Shown here piece by piece: positions 9,092 through 17,964 of a stretch of 64,000 nucleotides of DNA. The position numbers and the translations under genes were made by a program. Origin of the DNA: Streptomyces sp. NBC_01276 (lineage in GTDB: Bacteria; Actinomycetota; Actinomycetes; Streptomycetales; Streptomycetaceae); contig NZ_CP108442.1 of assembly GCF_041435355.1 (NCBI RefSeq), positions 4,648,501-4,712,500 of the forward strand, read 5' to 3'. Within the stretch, counting starts at the first letter, position 1. Every line of letters begins with the position of its first letter. The notes under the pieces were generated by a model. It was not told the DNA's origin, did no database searches, and saw nothing but the letters and a program-made list of their open reading frames with translations.

Positions 9092-9129
9092 GAACGGCCC
9101 GGCACACCAGGAGGTGTGCCGGGCCGTTC
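9092..9129. terminator. Strong 17-bp hairpin between convergent operons
   Basis: Perfect 17-bp inverted repeat (arms 9092-9108 and 9113-9129) around the 4-base loop AGGA. It sits 22 bases beyond the stop of the minus-strand peptide transporter and also faces the plus-strand surface operon, so it can work in both directions. Confidence 0.85.
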
Positions 9130-9151
9130 ACGGCTTCCGCGGGGGCGTGCG

Positions 9152-10678
9152 TCAGCGCACGTCGCCCATGAGCGCCTTGACCTTCTTGCGGTACATGAAG
9201 ACCGCGACGCCGGCCAGGACGGCCAGGGTGGCCTCGATCGCCACCGCGCCGGTGCCGTTGAGGTCGATGCCGAACACGGCCGGGTCGGACAGCAGGCTGG
9301 TGACGGAGTCACCGGCGGTGACCGCCAGGAACCACACGCCCATCATCTGCGAGGCGTACTTGGCCGGAGCCATCTTGGTGGTGACCGACAGGCCGACCGG
9401 GGAGATGCACAGCTCGCCGACCGTCTGGATCAGGTAGATCCCGACGAGCCACATCGGGCTCACCGTCTGGCCGTTCGCCGCCAGGGCGATCGGGACCAGG
9501 AAGAAGAAGAACGAGACGCCGATGAAGAACAGGCCCGCGGCGAACTTGCCGACGGTCGACGGCTCGTTGCCCTTGCGGTTCAGCCACACCCAGATCCAGG
9601 CGAAGACCGGGGCCAGCGCCATGATGAAGATCGGGTTCAGGGACTGGTACCAGGACGAGGGGAACTCGAAGCCGAGCAGCGCGCCGGAGGCCTTGGTCTC
9701 ACCGAAGGACTGGACGGTCGAGGCGCCCTGGTCGTAGATCATCCAGAAGACGGCGGCGGCGACGAAGAACCAGATGTAGCCGGTCATCTTCGACTGCTCG
9801 GTGCCCGACAGGTCCTTGTCCCGCTTGATGCGGATGAGGACACCGGTCGGGATGATCAGGCCGATCAGGGTCAGCGGGATGGTCGCCCAGGCCTTGGTGA
9901 ACATGCCGGCCATGGCGACGGCGGTGTAGAACACGGCCACGGCCGCGACGACGGCGACGATCTTGCGGATCCAGGCGGAGCGCTCCTCGGCCGACAGCGG
10001 CTTGGGGACGACCGAGCTGACCGGGTTCAGGTTCTTGGTGCCGAGCAGGAAGGCGATCAGGCCGATGCCCATGCCGACGGCGGCCAGCGCGAAGCCGAGG
10101 TGCCAGTTGACTTCCTGGCCGACGGTGCCGATCACCAGCGGCGCGAAGAAGGCGCCGGCGTTGATGCCCATGTAGAAGATGGTGAAGCCGCCGTCACGAC
10201 GCGGGTCGTTCGCGTCCTTGTACAGCTGGCCGACCATCGTCGAGATGTTGGCCTTCAGCAGACCGGAGCCGAGCGCCACCAGCGCCAGGCCGACGAAGAA
10301 GGTCGCGCCGCCCGGGAGGGCGAGGATGATGTGACCGGACATGATCGTCACGGCCGCGATCGTCACCGTCTTGCGGGGGCCCCAGACGCGGTCGCCCAGC
10401 CATCCGCCCGGGAGGGCGAGCAGGTAGACCATGGAGACGTAGATGGAGAACACGGTGATCGCCGTGCCCTCGTCCATCCCGATACCGCCGGCCAGGCTGC
10501 CCTTCTTGGCATCCGGGCCACCCGAGAGCAGGTAGACGAGGAGGAGGGCCTTCATGCCGTAGAAGCTGAACCGCTCCCACATCTCGGTCATGAAGAGAGT
10601 GGCCAGGCCACGGGGGTGTCCGAAGAAGGTCTTCTCGGCGGCCGGGGTCGCCGAGTCCTTCGTCAGGCTGGAAGCCAT
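9152..10678 (-). CDS. POT-family proton-coupled peptide transporter
   Basis: A 508-residue polytopic membrane protein of the proton-dependent oligopeptide transporter family (PTR2/POT, DtpT-like), which imports di- and tripeptides with protons. The signature 'TEMWERFSFYGMKALLLVYL' (the ExxERFxYY-type helix 1) and 'FSIYVSMVYLLALPGGWLGDR' are diagnostic. About 14 hydrophobic segments are apparent, and a four-residue basic run ('RKKVK') lies near the C-terminus. The ATG at 10678 is chosen over an upstream in-frame ATG because AAGGA lies 6 bases before it. It is monocistronic, with a strong terminator downstream. Two peptidase-like M19 genes lie about 5 kb away but there is no operon link. Confidence 0.92.
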   Translation of the reverse strand: MASSLTKDSATPAAEKTFFGHPRGLATLFMTEMWERFSFYGMKALLLVYLLSGGPDAKKGSLAGGIGMDEGTAITVFSIYVSMVYLLALPGGWLGDRVWGPRKTVTIAAVTIMSGHIILALPGGATFFVGLALVALGSGLLKANISTMVGQLYKDANDPRRDGGFTIFYMGINAGAFFAPLVIGTVGQEVNWHLGFALAAVGMGIGLIAFLLGTKNLNPVSSVVPKPLSAEERSAWIRKIVAVVAAVAVFYTAVAMAGMFTKAWATIPLTLIGLIIPTGVLIRIKRDKDLSGTEQSKMTGYIWFFVAAAVFWMIYDQGASTVQSFGETKASGALLGFEFPSSWYQSLNPIFIMALAPVFAWIWVWLNRKGNEPSTVGKFAAGLFFIGVSFFFFLVPIALAANGQTVSPMWLVGIYLIQTVGELCISPVGLSVTTKMAPAKYASQMMGVWFLAVTAGDSVTSLLSDPAVFGIDLNGTGAVAIEATLAVLAGVAVFMYRKKVKALMGDVR

Positions 10679-11147
10679 GGTCGATCCTTGCTTGCTCGGG
10701 ACGCTCGGCTTCGTGAGCTGTTCAGCGCCCGGTGGGGGGTGGCCGGCACCGGCAGACGGGTGTCCCACCCCACGCCCTGGGGTCTCGGCTCCGGTCGGGA
10801 GACGAAGGAACAGCAGTCACCGGGATCCACGCCCTCCGCGCTGCATCGCGCGCAGGGCCCGGCCCACAGGTCATTCACTGTCATCTGGGCCGGATGAAAC
10901 CGACCAGAGCAGAATTTGAGGTCCTTGGCTCGCTTTACGGCACAAAGATCCCCTGGGTAGTGCATCAGGCGTCTCGCCACCATACGACAGGACACTGCGC
11001 CATATGGAAGGACTTGAGAGATGGATCACAGGCTTCCAGGGAACCGTTTCGTCATATTCGAAGGCCGTTAGTAGTTCATAAGCCCAGTTCGAGAGGGGTG
11101 TGCGGGCAAGCACCTCCTCGCAGCCGCCGCGGACTACCATCACCCAC
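10679..11147. other. 469-base divergent intergenic region
   Basis: Lies between the minus-strand peptide transporter and the plus-strand response regulator and must carry both promoters. It has AT-richer blocks at 10905-10960 and 11040-11090 (for example TTCGTCATATTCGAA at 11047). No convincing -35/-10 pair could be assigned. Open frames here have coding-unlike composition and are rejected. Confidence 0.5.
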
Positions 11148-11825
11148 ATGACGCGTGTACTGCTCGCCGAGGACGACGCATCCATCTCGGAACCCCTGGC
11201 CCGCGCCCTGCGCCGGGAGGGCTACGAGGTCGAGGTACGGGAGGACGGCCCCACCGCCCTTGAGGCCGGACTGCAGGGCGGCGTCGACCTCGTCGTCCTG
11301 GACCTCGGACTGCCCGGCATGGACGGCCTGGAGGTGGCCCGGCGACTGCGCGCCGAGGGCCACGGCTTCCCCATCCTGGTCCTCACCGCCCGGGCCGACG
11401 AGGTGGACACGGTGGTCGGCCTCGACGCCGGCGCCGACGACTACGTGACCAAGCCCTTCCGGCTCGCCGAGCTGCTGGCCCGCGTCCGGGCCCTGCTGCG
11501 GCGCGGCGCCAACGAGGCCGCCCAGGCCCCCGCCACCCACGGCGTGCGCATCGACGTCGAGTCCCACCGCGCCTGGATGGGGGAGGAGGAGCTCCAGCTC
11601 ACGGCCAAGGAGTTCGACCTGCTGCGCGTCCTGGTCCGCGACGCCGGCCGGGTCGTCACCCGCGACCAGCTGATGCGCGAGGTCTGGGACACCACCTGGT
11701 GGTCCTCCACCAAGACCCTCGACATGCACATCTCCTGGCTCCGCAAGAAGCTGGGCGACGACGCCGCGAACCCCCGCTACATCGCCACCGTCCGGGGCGT
11801 CGGCTTCCGCTTCGAGAAGAGCTGA
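11148..11825 (+). CDS. OmpR/PhoB-family response regulator
   Basis: A 225-residue DNA-binding response regulator. The receiver domain (1-115) has the acidic pocket 'EDD' (8-10), the phosphoacceptor D52 in 'VVLDLGLPGMDG', T80 and K102 in 'VTKPF'. The C-terminal winged helix (about 130-225) contains 'LTAKEFDLLRVLVRDAGRVVTRDQL' and ends 'YIATVRGVGFRFEKS', typical of OmpR proteins. The ATG at 11148 directly precedes the classical 'TRVLLAEDD'. The cognate kinase starts 29 bases downstream. Target genes and stimulus are not apparent from the context. Confidence 0.94.
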   Translation: MTRVLLAEDDASISEPLARALRREGYEVEVREDGPTALEAGLQGGVDLVVLDLGLPGMDGLEVARRLRAEGHGFPILVLTARADEVDTVVGLDAGADDYVTKPFRLAELLARVRALLRRGANEAAQAPATHGVRIDVESHRAWMGEEELQLTAKEFDLLRVLVRDAGRVVTRDQLMREVWDTTWWSSTKTLDMHISWLRKKLGDDAANPRYIATVRGVGFRFEKS

Positions 11826-11854
11826 GCCCGCACCGTTAGGGCATCCTCTAAGCC

Positions 11855-13120
11855 ATGCGCCGCCGCCTGATCAACTCCACGCTCGCCGTGGTGCTCGTCG
11901 TGATCGCCGTGTTCGGGGTCTCCCTCGTCATCGTGGAGACCCGGACCATCACCAGCAGCGCCCAGGACCGCATCGGCTCCGAGGCCCTGCGGCTGCTGGG
12001 CACCGTCGAGGCGGACGCGCTGGAGCACAAGCCGGTCGACCCCTCCGCGCTCGCCGAGCAGCTGGACCTGGGCACCTACGCCCGCATCTCCATCCCCGGC
12101 CGGCCCGTCGTCGAGGTCGGCGACCGGATCCCCGACAGCGTCATCCGGGGCACCGCCCGCGGGGAGCAGGGCGAGGTGGTGACCGTCGAGGAGTCCCGCG
12201 CCACCGTCACCAAGGAGGTCGGGCGGACCCTGGCGGTGGTCGGGGCGGTGGCGCTGCTCGCGGTCGTCGCGGCCGTGCTGCTCGCCGTACGGCAGGCCAA
12301 CCGGCTCGCCTCCCCGCTCACCGACCTCGCCGAGACGGCCGAGCGGCTGGGATCGGGCGACCCGCGGCCCCGGCACAAGCGCTACGGGGTTCCCGAGCTG
12401 GACCGGGTCGCCGACGTGCTCGACTCCAGCGCGGAGCGGATCGGCCGGATGCTCACGGCCGAGCGCCGGCTCGCCGCGGACGCCTCCCACCAGCTGCGGA
12501 CCCCGCTGACGGCCCTGTCGATGCGGCTGGAGGAGATCACGGTCACCGACGACCTGGAGACCGTACGGGAGGAGGCCACCATCGCCCTCACCCAGGTGGA
12601 GCGGCTCACGGACGTGGTGGAGCGGCTGCTGACGAACTCGCGGGACCCGCGGACCGGCTCGGCGGTCCCCTTCGACCTGGACGAGGTCGTCAAGCAGCAG
12701 GTGGAGGAGTGGCGGCCGGCCTACCGCAGCGCCGGGAGGGCCATCGTGCGCTCCGGGAAGACGGGGATGCGGGCCGTGGGCACCCCCGGGGCGGTCTCCC
12801 AGGTCCTGGCGACCCTCGTGGAGAACGCGCTGATGCACGGGGGCGGCACCGTCGCGCTGCGCACCCGGGTCACCGGCAACCAGGCCGTACTGGAGGTCAC
12901 GGACGAAGGCCCCGGCGTCCCCCCGGACCTCGGCAACCGGATCTTCGAGAGGGCGATCAGCGGCCGCAACTCCACCGGGATCGGCCTCGCGGTCGCCCGG
13001 GACCTCGCGGAGGCGGACGGCGGCCGACTGGAGCTGCTCCAGAGCCAGCCGCCGGTGTTCGCGCTGTTCCTCAGCCGTACCGCGCCGCGGCGGACCGAGC
13101 CGGAACCGACGGTGCGCTGA
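11855..13120 (+). CDS. Membrane sensor histidine kinase
   Basis: A 421-residue kinase partnered with the upstream response regulator. It has a membrane helix near the N-terminus (about 9-28), an extracytoplasmic sensor of about 95 residues without recognisable domain, a second helix ('LAVVGAVALLAVVAAVLLAV'), a HAMP segment, the dimerisation box with phosphoacceptor H212 ('ADASHQLRTPLTAL'), the N box 'ENALMHGG', and G boxes 'DEGPGVP' and 'GIGLAVARDL'. ATG start at 11855. Its stop is 4 bases from the convergent GtrA-like gene. The small sensor domain suggests sensing of an envelope signal, which is inference. Confidence 0.93.
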   Translation: MRRRLINSTLAVVLVVIAVFGVSLVIVETRTITSSAQDRIGSEALRLLGTVEADALEHKPVDPSALAEQLDLGTYARISIPGRPVVEVGDRIPDSVIRGTARGEQGEVVTVEESRATVTKEVGRTLAVVGAVALLAVVAAVLLAVRQANRLASPLTDLAETAERLGSGDPRPRHKRYGVPELDRVADVLDSSAERIGRMLTAERRLAADASHQLRTPLTALSMRLEEITVTDDLETVREEATIALTQVERLTDVVERLLTNSRDPRTGSAVPFDLDEVVKQQVEEWRPAYRSAGRAIVRSGKTGMRAVGTPGAVSQVLATLVENALMHGGGTVALRTRVTGNQAVLEVTDEGPGVPPDLGNRIFERAISGRNSTGIGLAVARDLAEADGGRLELLQSQPPVFALFLSRTAPRRTEPEPTVR

Positions 13121-13124
13121 GGGG

Positions 13125-13661
13125 CTACTTCGCGGCCGGCGCGACCGGCGCCGGGGCGAGCACCACGGCCGGCGCGTCGTGGCCGTCCCGCTGCTCGACG
13201 ACCAGCGAGGCCGCCGCCGGCGCGGGCAGGGCCTGGAAGACCCAGGTCCGGTAGGACCAGAAGCGGAACACGGTGGCGATCGCCATGCCCAGGAACTTGA
13301 AGACGTTGTTCTGCAGCGAGCTGTCCCAGCCGAAGCCGTACGTCGCCGCGTAGAGCACGCCGCTCTCGATGACCATGCCGATCAGGCTGAACAGGACGAA
13401 GAGGACCATCTCGCGGCGGCGGCTGCCCAGGTCGCGGTCGCGGTACGTGAAGTAGCGGAAGCCGATGTAGTTGGTGACGATGGCCACCACGATGGCTATG
13501 ACGTTCGCGCGCACCGTCTGGAGGTCGGTCGTGCTCCGGAGCAGGTTGAACACACCGAAGTTGACCAGGACGCCCAGCCCGCCCACCGCACCGAACTTGG
13601 CCGCCTCCCGGGCGAGACCGCGGAAGCGCTCGGACAGCGGTGCTGCTTTCGACGTACTCAT
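13125..13661 (-). CDS. GtrA-family membrane protein
   Basis: A 178-residue protein with four predicted membrane helices (beginning 'FGAVGGLGVLVNFGVFNLL', 'ANVIAIVVAIVTNYIGFRYF', 'VLFVLFSLIGMVIESGVLYA' and 'KFLGMAIATVFRFWSYRTWVF'). This is the GtrA / DPMS-flippase-like family, thought to move polyprenyl-phosphate-linked sugars across the membrane. The ATG at 13661 has AAGGA 5 bases upstream. It is divergent from purK. A GtrA-like gene next to purK is also, from memory, found in Mycobacterium (Rv3277). It could serve the mannosyl-phosphate and membrane glycosyltransferase genes further along, but is not linked to them in an operon. Confidence 0.88.
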   Translation of the reverse strand: MSTSKAAPLSERFRGLAREAAKFGAVGGLGVLVNFGVFNLLRSTTDLQTVRANVIAIVVAIVTNYIGFRYFTYRDRDLGSRRREMVLFVLFSLIGMVIESGVLYAATYGFGWDSSLQNNVFKFLGMAIATVFRFWSYRTWVFQALPAPAAASLVVEQRDGHDAPAVVLAPAPVAPAAK

Positions 13662-13859
13662 GTGATCCTTCAGTCCCTGTCCGTCGTCGCCGCCCCGCGC
13701 TGGAGCGTCACTCGATTTCGTCAACCCCGACATGTTAAGTGTCGCCCCCGGGCTCCGTACGCGCCTCGGCACCCCTGCGACGCACGGCACACGGCCCGGC
13801 ACACGGGTATGCGCCAGGGCACGTCCGGATGGCGCAATACCGCCGGATACCCTGGAGTG

Positions 13860-14999
13860 GTGACGTTCCCGGTAGTCGGTATGGTCGGCGGCGGGCAGCT
13901 CGCCCGCATGACCCACGAGGCGGGCATCCCCCTCGGCATCAGATTCAAGCTCCTCAGTGACACCCCACAGGACTCGGCGGCCCAGGTCGTGAGCGACGTC
14001 GTCATCGGCGACTATCGCGATCTGGAGACACTGCGCGCCTTCGCGCGCGGCTGCGACGTGATCACCTTCGATCACGAGCACGTGCCCACCGAACACCTCC
14101 GGGCCCTGGAAGCGGACGGCATTCCCGTTCGCCCGGGGCCCGACGCGTTGGTGCACGCCCAGGACAAGGGGGTGATGCGCGCCAAGCTCGACGAGATCGG
14201 CGCGCCCAGCCCCCGCCACCGGATCGTGCGCGATCCGGCGGACGCGGCGGCCTTCGCGCAAGAGGTGGGCGGCTTCCCGGTCATCCTCAAGACGGTGCGC
14301 GGCGGGTACGACGGCAAGGGCGTGTGGTTCGTCCGCACGCCCGAGGACGCGGAGGCGCCCTTCAAGGCGGGCGTCCCCGTCCTGGCGGAGGAGAAGGTGG
14401 ACTTCGTCCGCGAGCTCGCCGCCAACATCGTCCGCTCCCCGCACGGCCAGGCCGTCGCGTACCCCGTCGTCGAGTCCATCCAGGTGGACGGCGTGTGCGA
14501 CACGGTGATCGCCCCCGCCCCGAACCTCTCCGAGGCCCTCGCGGGCGAGGCCCAGGCCCTCGCCCTGCGCATCGCCCAGGAACTCGACGTGACCGGCCAC
14601 CTGGCCGTGGAGCTGTTCGAGACCACCGACGGCCGCATCCTCGTCAACGAACTGGCCATGCGCCCGCACAACAGCGGCCACTGGACCCAGGACGGCGCGG
14701 TCACCTCCCAGTTCGCCAACCACGTCCGCGCGGTCCTGGACCTCCCCCTGGGCGACCCCCGCCCCCGGGCCCGCTGGACGGTCATGGCCAACGTGCTCGG
14801 CGGGGACTACCCCGACATGTACGCGGCGTACCTGCACTGCATGGCCCACGACCCCCAGCTGAAGATCCACATGTACGGCAAGGACGTGAAACACGGCCGC
14901 AAGGTCGGCCACGTCAACACCTACGGCGACGACCTGGACGATGTGCTGGAGCGCGCACGTCACGCAGCCGGCTACCTCAGAGGAACCATCACCGCATGA
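13860..14999 (+). CDS. purK: N5-carboxyaminoimidazole ribonucleotide synthase
   Basis: A 379-residue ATP-grasp ligase that carboxylates aminoimidazole ribonucleotide to N5-CAIR using ATP and bicarbonate, in de novo purine synthesis. Visible features are '[17 protein letters not shown]' (N-terminal pre-ATP-grasp domain), '[12 protein letters not shown]', the glycine-rich ATP loop '[10 protein letters not shown]', 'VEEFVDF'-like '[12 protein letters not shown]' and '[13 protein letters not shown]'. Two adjacent GTG codons (13857, 13860) could start it; 13860 puts the protein at 'VTFPVVG'. Its TGA overlaps the ATG of purE (ATGA), so the two enzymes are translationally coupled. Confidence 0.95.
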   Translation: MTFPVVGMVGGGQLARMTHEAGIPLGIRFKLLSDTPQDSAAQVVSDVVIGDYRDLETLRAFARGCDVITFDHEHVPTEHLRALEADGIPVRPGPDALVHAQDKGVMRAKLDEIGAPSPRHRIVRDPADAAAFAQEVGGFPVILKTVRGGYDGKGVWFVRTPEDAEAPFKAGVPVLAEEKVDFVRELAANIVRSPHGQAVAYPVVESIQVDGVCDTVIAPAPNLSEALAGEAQALALRIAQELDVTGHLAVELFETTDGRILVNELAMRPHNSGHWTQDGAVTSQFANHVRAVLDLPLGDPRPRARWTVMANVLGGDYPDMYAAYLHCMAHDPQLKIHMYGKDVKHGRKVGHVNTYGDDLDDVLERARHAAGYLRGTITA

Positions 15000-15532
15000 G
15001 CACCGCTAACGCAGGTCCCGTCATCGGCATCGTCATGGGTTCGGACTCCGACTGGCCGGTCATGGAGGCCGCCGCCCAGGCACTGGACGAGTTCGAGATC
15101 CCGTACGAGGTCGACGTCGTCTCCGCCCACCGGATGCCCCGCGAGATGGTGGCGTACGGCGAGCAGGCCGCCGGCCGCGGCCTGAAGGCGATCATCGCGG
15201 GCGCGGGCGGGGCCGCCCACCTGCCCGGGATGCTCGCCTCGGTCACCCCGCTCCCGGTCATCGGGGTCCCGGTGCCGCTGAAGTACCTCGACGGCATGGA
15301 CTCGCTGCTCTCGATCGTCCAGATGCCCGCCGGGGTTCCCGTCGCCACCGTCTCCGTCGCCGGGGCGCGCAACGCCGGCCTGCTGGCCGTACGGATGCTG
15401 GCCGCGCACGACCCGGAGCTGCTCACCCGGATGCGCGAGTTCCAGCAGGAGCTGAACGACCAGGCCACCGAGAAGGGCAAGCGGCTGCGGACGAAGGTCG
15501 CCGGCGCGGACTCCTTCGGATTCGGCAAGTGA
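14996..15532 (+). CDS. purE: N5-CAIR mutase
   Basis: A 178-residue cytoplasmic enzyme converting N5-CAIR to 4-carboxyaminoimidazole ribonucleotide. The signature '[16 protein letters not shown]' (phosphate-binding and active-site Ser), '[11 protein letters not shown]' with the catalytic His, '[14 protein letters not shown]' and '[15 protein letters not shown]' identify class I PurE. The family normally forms octamers. It overlaps purK by 4 bases and its own stop overlaps the GTG of the M19 dipeptidase, making a coupled three-gene unit. Confidence 0.96.
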   Translation: MSTANAGPVIGIVMGSDSDWPVMEAAAQALDEFEIPYEVDVVSAHRMPREMVAYGEQAAGRGLKAIIAGAGGAAHLPGMLASVTPLPVIGVPVPLKYLDGMDSLLSIVQMPAGVPVATVSVAGARNAGLLAVRMLAAHDPELLTRMREFQQELNDQATEKGKRLRTKVAGADSFGFGK

Positions 15533-16707
15533 GCGCGGCGCAGCGCCTGGAGGAGGCGCGCGGCCTGCTCGCGGAGCACCCGGTCGTCGACGGGCACAAC
15601 GACCTGCCCTGGGCGCTGCGCAACCAGGTCCGCTACGACCTGGACCGGCGCGACATCGGCGCCGACCAGTCCGCCCACCTGCACACCGACATCCCCCGGC
15701 TGCGCGCCGGCGGGGTCGGCGCGCAGTTCTGGTCCGTGTACGTGCGCTCCGACTTCGCGGGTGACGAGGCGGTCAGCGCCACCCTGGAGCAGATCGACGC
15801 GGTCGGCCAGCTGATCGACCGTTACCCGGACACCCTGGTGCGGGCGCTGACGGCGGACGACATGGAGGCGGCCCGCGAACGGGGGAGGATCGCCTCCCTG
15901 ATGGGCGCCGAGGGCGGCCACTCCATCAACAACTCGCTCGCCACCCTGCGCGCCCTGCACCGCCTCGGCGTGCGGTACATGACGCTCACCCACAACGACA
16001 CCATCGACTGGGCGGACTCGGCGACCGACGAGCCCCGCCACGGCGGGCTCACGGACTTCGGCCGCGAGGTCGTCCGCGAGATGAACCGCGTCGGCATGCT
16101 GGTGGACCTCTCGCACGTGGCGGAGACGACCATGCGCGACGCGATCGCCGTCTCCGCCGCGCCGGTGATCTTCTCGCACTCCTCGGCGCGGGCCGTCTGC
16201 GACCACCCGCGCAACGTCCCCGACGACGTGCTGGAGCTGCTGCCCGTCAACGGCGGCGTGGCGATGGCCACCTTCGTGCCGAAGTTCATCCTGCCCGCGG
16301 CGGTGGAGTGGACCGCGGCGGCCGACGAGAACCTGCGCGCCCACGGCCTCCACCACCTCGACACCTCACCCGAGGCGATGGAACTCCACCGGGCCTTCGA
16401 AGCGGGCCGGCCGCGCCCGGTGGCCACCGCGGCCACCGTGGCCGACCACCTGGACCACATGCGCGCGGTGGCCGGCGTCGACCACATCGGCATCGGCGGG
16501 GACTACGACGGCACCGCCTTCACCCCGTCCGGGCTGGACGACGTGGCGGGCTACCCCAACCTGATCGCGGAGCTGCTCACGCGCGGCTGGTCGCGGGCCG
16601 ACCTGGCCAAGCTGACCTGGTCGAACGCGGTACGGGCGCTGCGCGACGCCGAAGGTGTGGCCCGTGGCCTGTCGGCGTCCCGGGGGCCGTCGAACGCCCA
16701 CCTCTGA
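15529..16707 (+). CDS. Membrane dipeptidase (peptidase family M19)
   Basis: A 392-residue zinc dipeptidase of the renal-dipeptidase family, here without signal peptide, so probably cytoplasmic. All metal ligands of a binuclear M19 site are present: H23 and D25 ('[10 protein letters not shown]'), bridging E128 ('MGAEGGHS'), H196 ('VDLSHVAE'), H217 ('FSHSSARAV') and the catalytic D325 ('GIGGDYDG'). It hydrolyses dipeptides, including those with D-residues at the C-terminal side in many members. The GTG start overlaps the purE stop. A strong terminator follows, separating it from its degenerate tandem copy. Confidence 0.93.
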   Translation: MSAAQRLEEARGLLAEHPVVDGHNDLPWALRNQVRYDLDRRDIGADQSAHLHTDIPRLRAGGVGAQFWSVYVRSDFAGDEAVSATLEQIDAVGQLIDRYPDTLVRALTADDMEAARERGRIASLMGAEGGHSINNSLATLRALHRLGVRYMTLTHNDTIDWADSATDEPRHGGLTDFGREVVREMNRVGMLVDLSHVAETTMRDAIAVSAAPVIFSHSSARAVCDHPRNVPDDVLELLPVNGGVAMATFVPKFILPAAVEWTAAADENLRAHGLHHLDTSPEAMELHRAFEAGRPRPVATAATVADHLDHMRAVAGVDHIGIGGDYDGTAFTPSGLDDVAGYPNLIAELLTRGWSRADLAKLTWSNAVRALRDAEGVARGLSASRGPSNAHL

Positions 16708-16717
16708 CGCTCCACCG

Positions 16718-16758
16718 GGGGCGGGTCGCGGGGTCCCACCCCGCGGCCCGCCCCTTTT
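16718..16758 (+). terminator. Intrinsic terminator with T-tract after the M19 dipeptidase
   Basis: A 17-bp stem with one G-U pair (arms 16718-16734 and 16738-16754), loop CCC, followed directly by TTTT. This is one of the few hairpins in the window with a T-run. It closes the purK-purE-dipeptidase unit. Confidence 0.9.
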
Positions 16759-16872
16759 CCATGCCCTCCTCCACCCGAACGCCACATCCGCCGGGCGCCC
16801 CGGCCACCCCACATGTCACGGTGGCACCACATCTCCTCCCCTCCCGCTGCCGCCGAGACCGGAGCGAACGCC

Positions 16873-17964
16873 ATGGCCGACCTGCAGGACGACCCGCACG
16901 ACGCCCCCACCCTCCCGGCGGGCCCCGGATCCGCCGGGGCCGAGGACGTGTCCGCCCCCGAAGCGGTGGCCGGCGCCCTGGAGCGGGCCACCGCGCTGCT
17001 CGCCGAACATCCCGTGGCGGACGGGTGCAACAGCCTCGTCTGGACGCTGAGCCAGAGCCCGTACCACGACATCGACACCCCCGACACCGGCATCGACACC
17101 GACATCCCGCGGCTGCGGGCCGGTGGCGTGGGCGCCCAGTTCTGGTCGCTGCTCGTGCCGCCGGACCGGACGCGCGAGGGAGGGGCCGCCGACCGGGTGG
17201 TCTCCGACACCCTGGAGCTCATCGACGTCGCGCTCGCCCTGGTGCGCCGCTACCCCGACGGCCTGCGCCTGGGACTGAGCGCCGACGACATGATGGACGC
17301 CCGCAACAAGGGCCGGATCGCCTCGTACCTCGGCCCGGTGTCCGGACGTACCCTGAGCGATTCGCTGGGCGCGCTGAGGGCCTTCCACACGCTGGGCGTA
17401 CGGATCCTCGCGCCGGCGGGGGCGCCCTGGGCGCTGGAGGGGCTGACGGCCTTCGGCCACGAGGTGGTCAAGGAGGTGAACCGGCTCGCGATGCTGCTGG
17501 ACCTCACGGGCTGCCCGCCGGTGGCGGCCTGTCAGCTCACGGCCGCCTCGAAGGCACCGGTGATCGTCTCGAACACGGGGGCGGCGGCGCTCACCGCGCA
17601 CCCGGACAACGTCACCGACGAGGTGCTGCTGGCGCTCAGGGCGGCCGGCGGTCTGGCGATGGTCACCTTCGACACCGCGCGGACGGGGGACTCCCTGCAC
17701 GCGGTGGCGGACCACCTCGACCACCTGCGGGCGGTCGCCGGCCCGGAGTGCGTGGGACTGGGAGCCGCCTTCGGCGCCGAGGGGGCGACACCCCGTCCGG
17801 CGGGGCTCACCGATCCCTCGGGCTACCCCAGACTCCTCGCGGAACTACTGGAGCGGGGCTGGCCGGAGTCCGACCTGGCCCTGCTGACCTGGGGCAACGC
17901 CCAGAGGGTGCTGCGCGACGCGGAGTTCACGGCCCGCGCCGCACAGCACCGCAGAACTCCTTAG
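16873..17964 (+). CDS. Tandem M19 paralogue with no metal ligands (predicted pseudoenzyme)
   Basis: A 363-residue intact reading frame homologous over its length to the preceding dipeptidase (shared '[17 protein letters not shown]', 'LSADDM', 'ADHLDHLRAVAG', 'LTWGNAQRVLRDAE'). Every catalytic position is changed: 'ADGCNSLVW' (C52, S54) for HxD, 'LGPVSGRTL' without Glu, 'LDLTGCPP' and 'VSNTGAAAL' without His, 'GLGAAFGAE' without Asp. The frame and codon bias are preserved, so it is not a decaying pseudogene; it probably binds a ligand or partner. The ATG at 16873 has GGAG upstream; an earlier ATG at 16813 lacks a ribosome site. A terminator separates it from the active copy. Confidence 0.88.
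   Translation: MADLQDDPHDAPTLPAGPGSAGAEDVSAPEAVAGALERATALLAEHPVADGCNSLVWTLSQSPYHDIDTPDTGIDTDIPRLRAGGVGAQFWSLLVPPDRTREGGAADRVVSDTLELIDVALALVRRYPDGLRLGLSADDMMDARNKGRIASYLGPVSGRTLSDSLGALRAFHTLGVRILAPAGAPWALEGLTAFGHEVVKEVNRLAMLLDLTGCPPVAACQLTAASKAPVIVSNTGAAALTAHPDNVTDEVLLALRAAGGLAMVTFDTARTGDSLHAVADHLDHLRAVAGPECVGLGAAFGAEGATPRPAGLTDPSGYPRLLAELLERGWPESDLALLTWGNAQRVLRDAEFTARAAQHRRTP

Noticed and set aside
10732..11151. Possible small genes between the peptide transporter and the response regulator
   Set aside because: Codon third positions are not GC-biased, there is no ribosome site, and the region must hold two divergent promoters.
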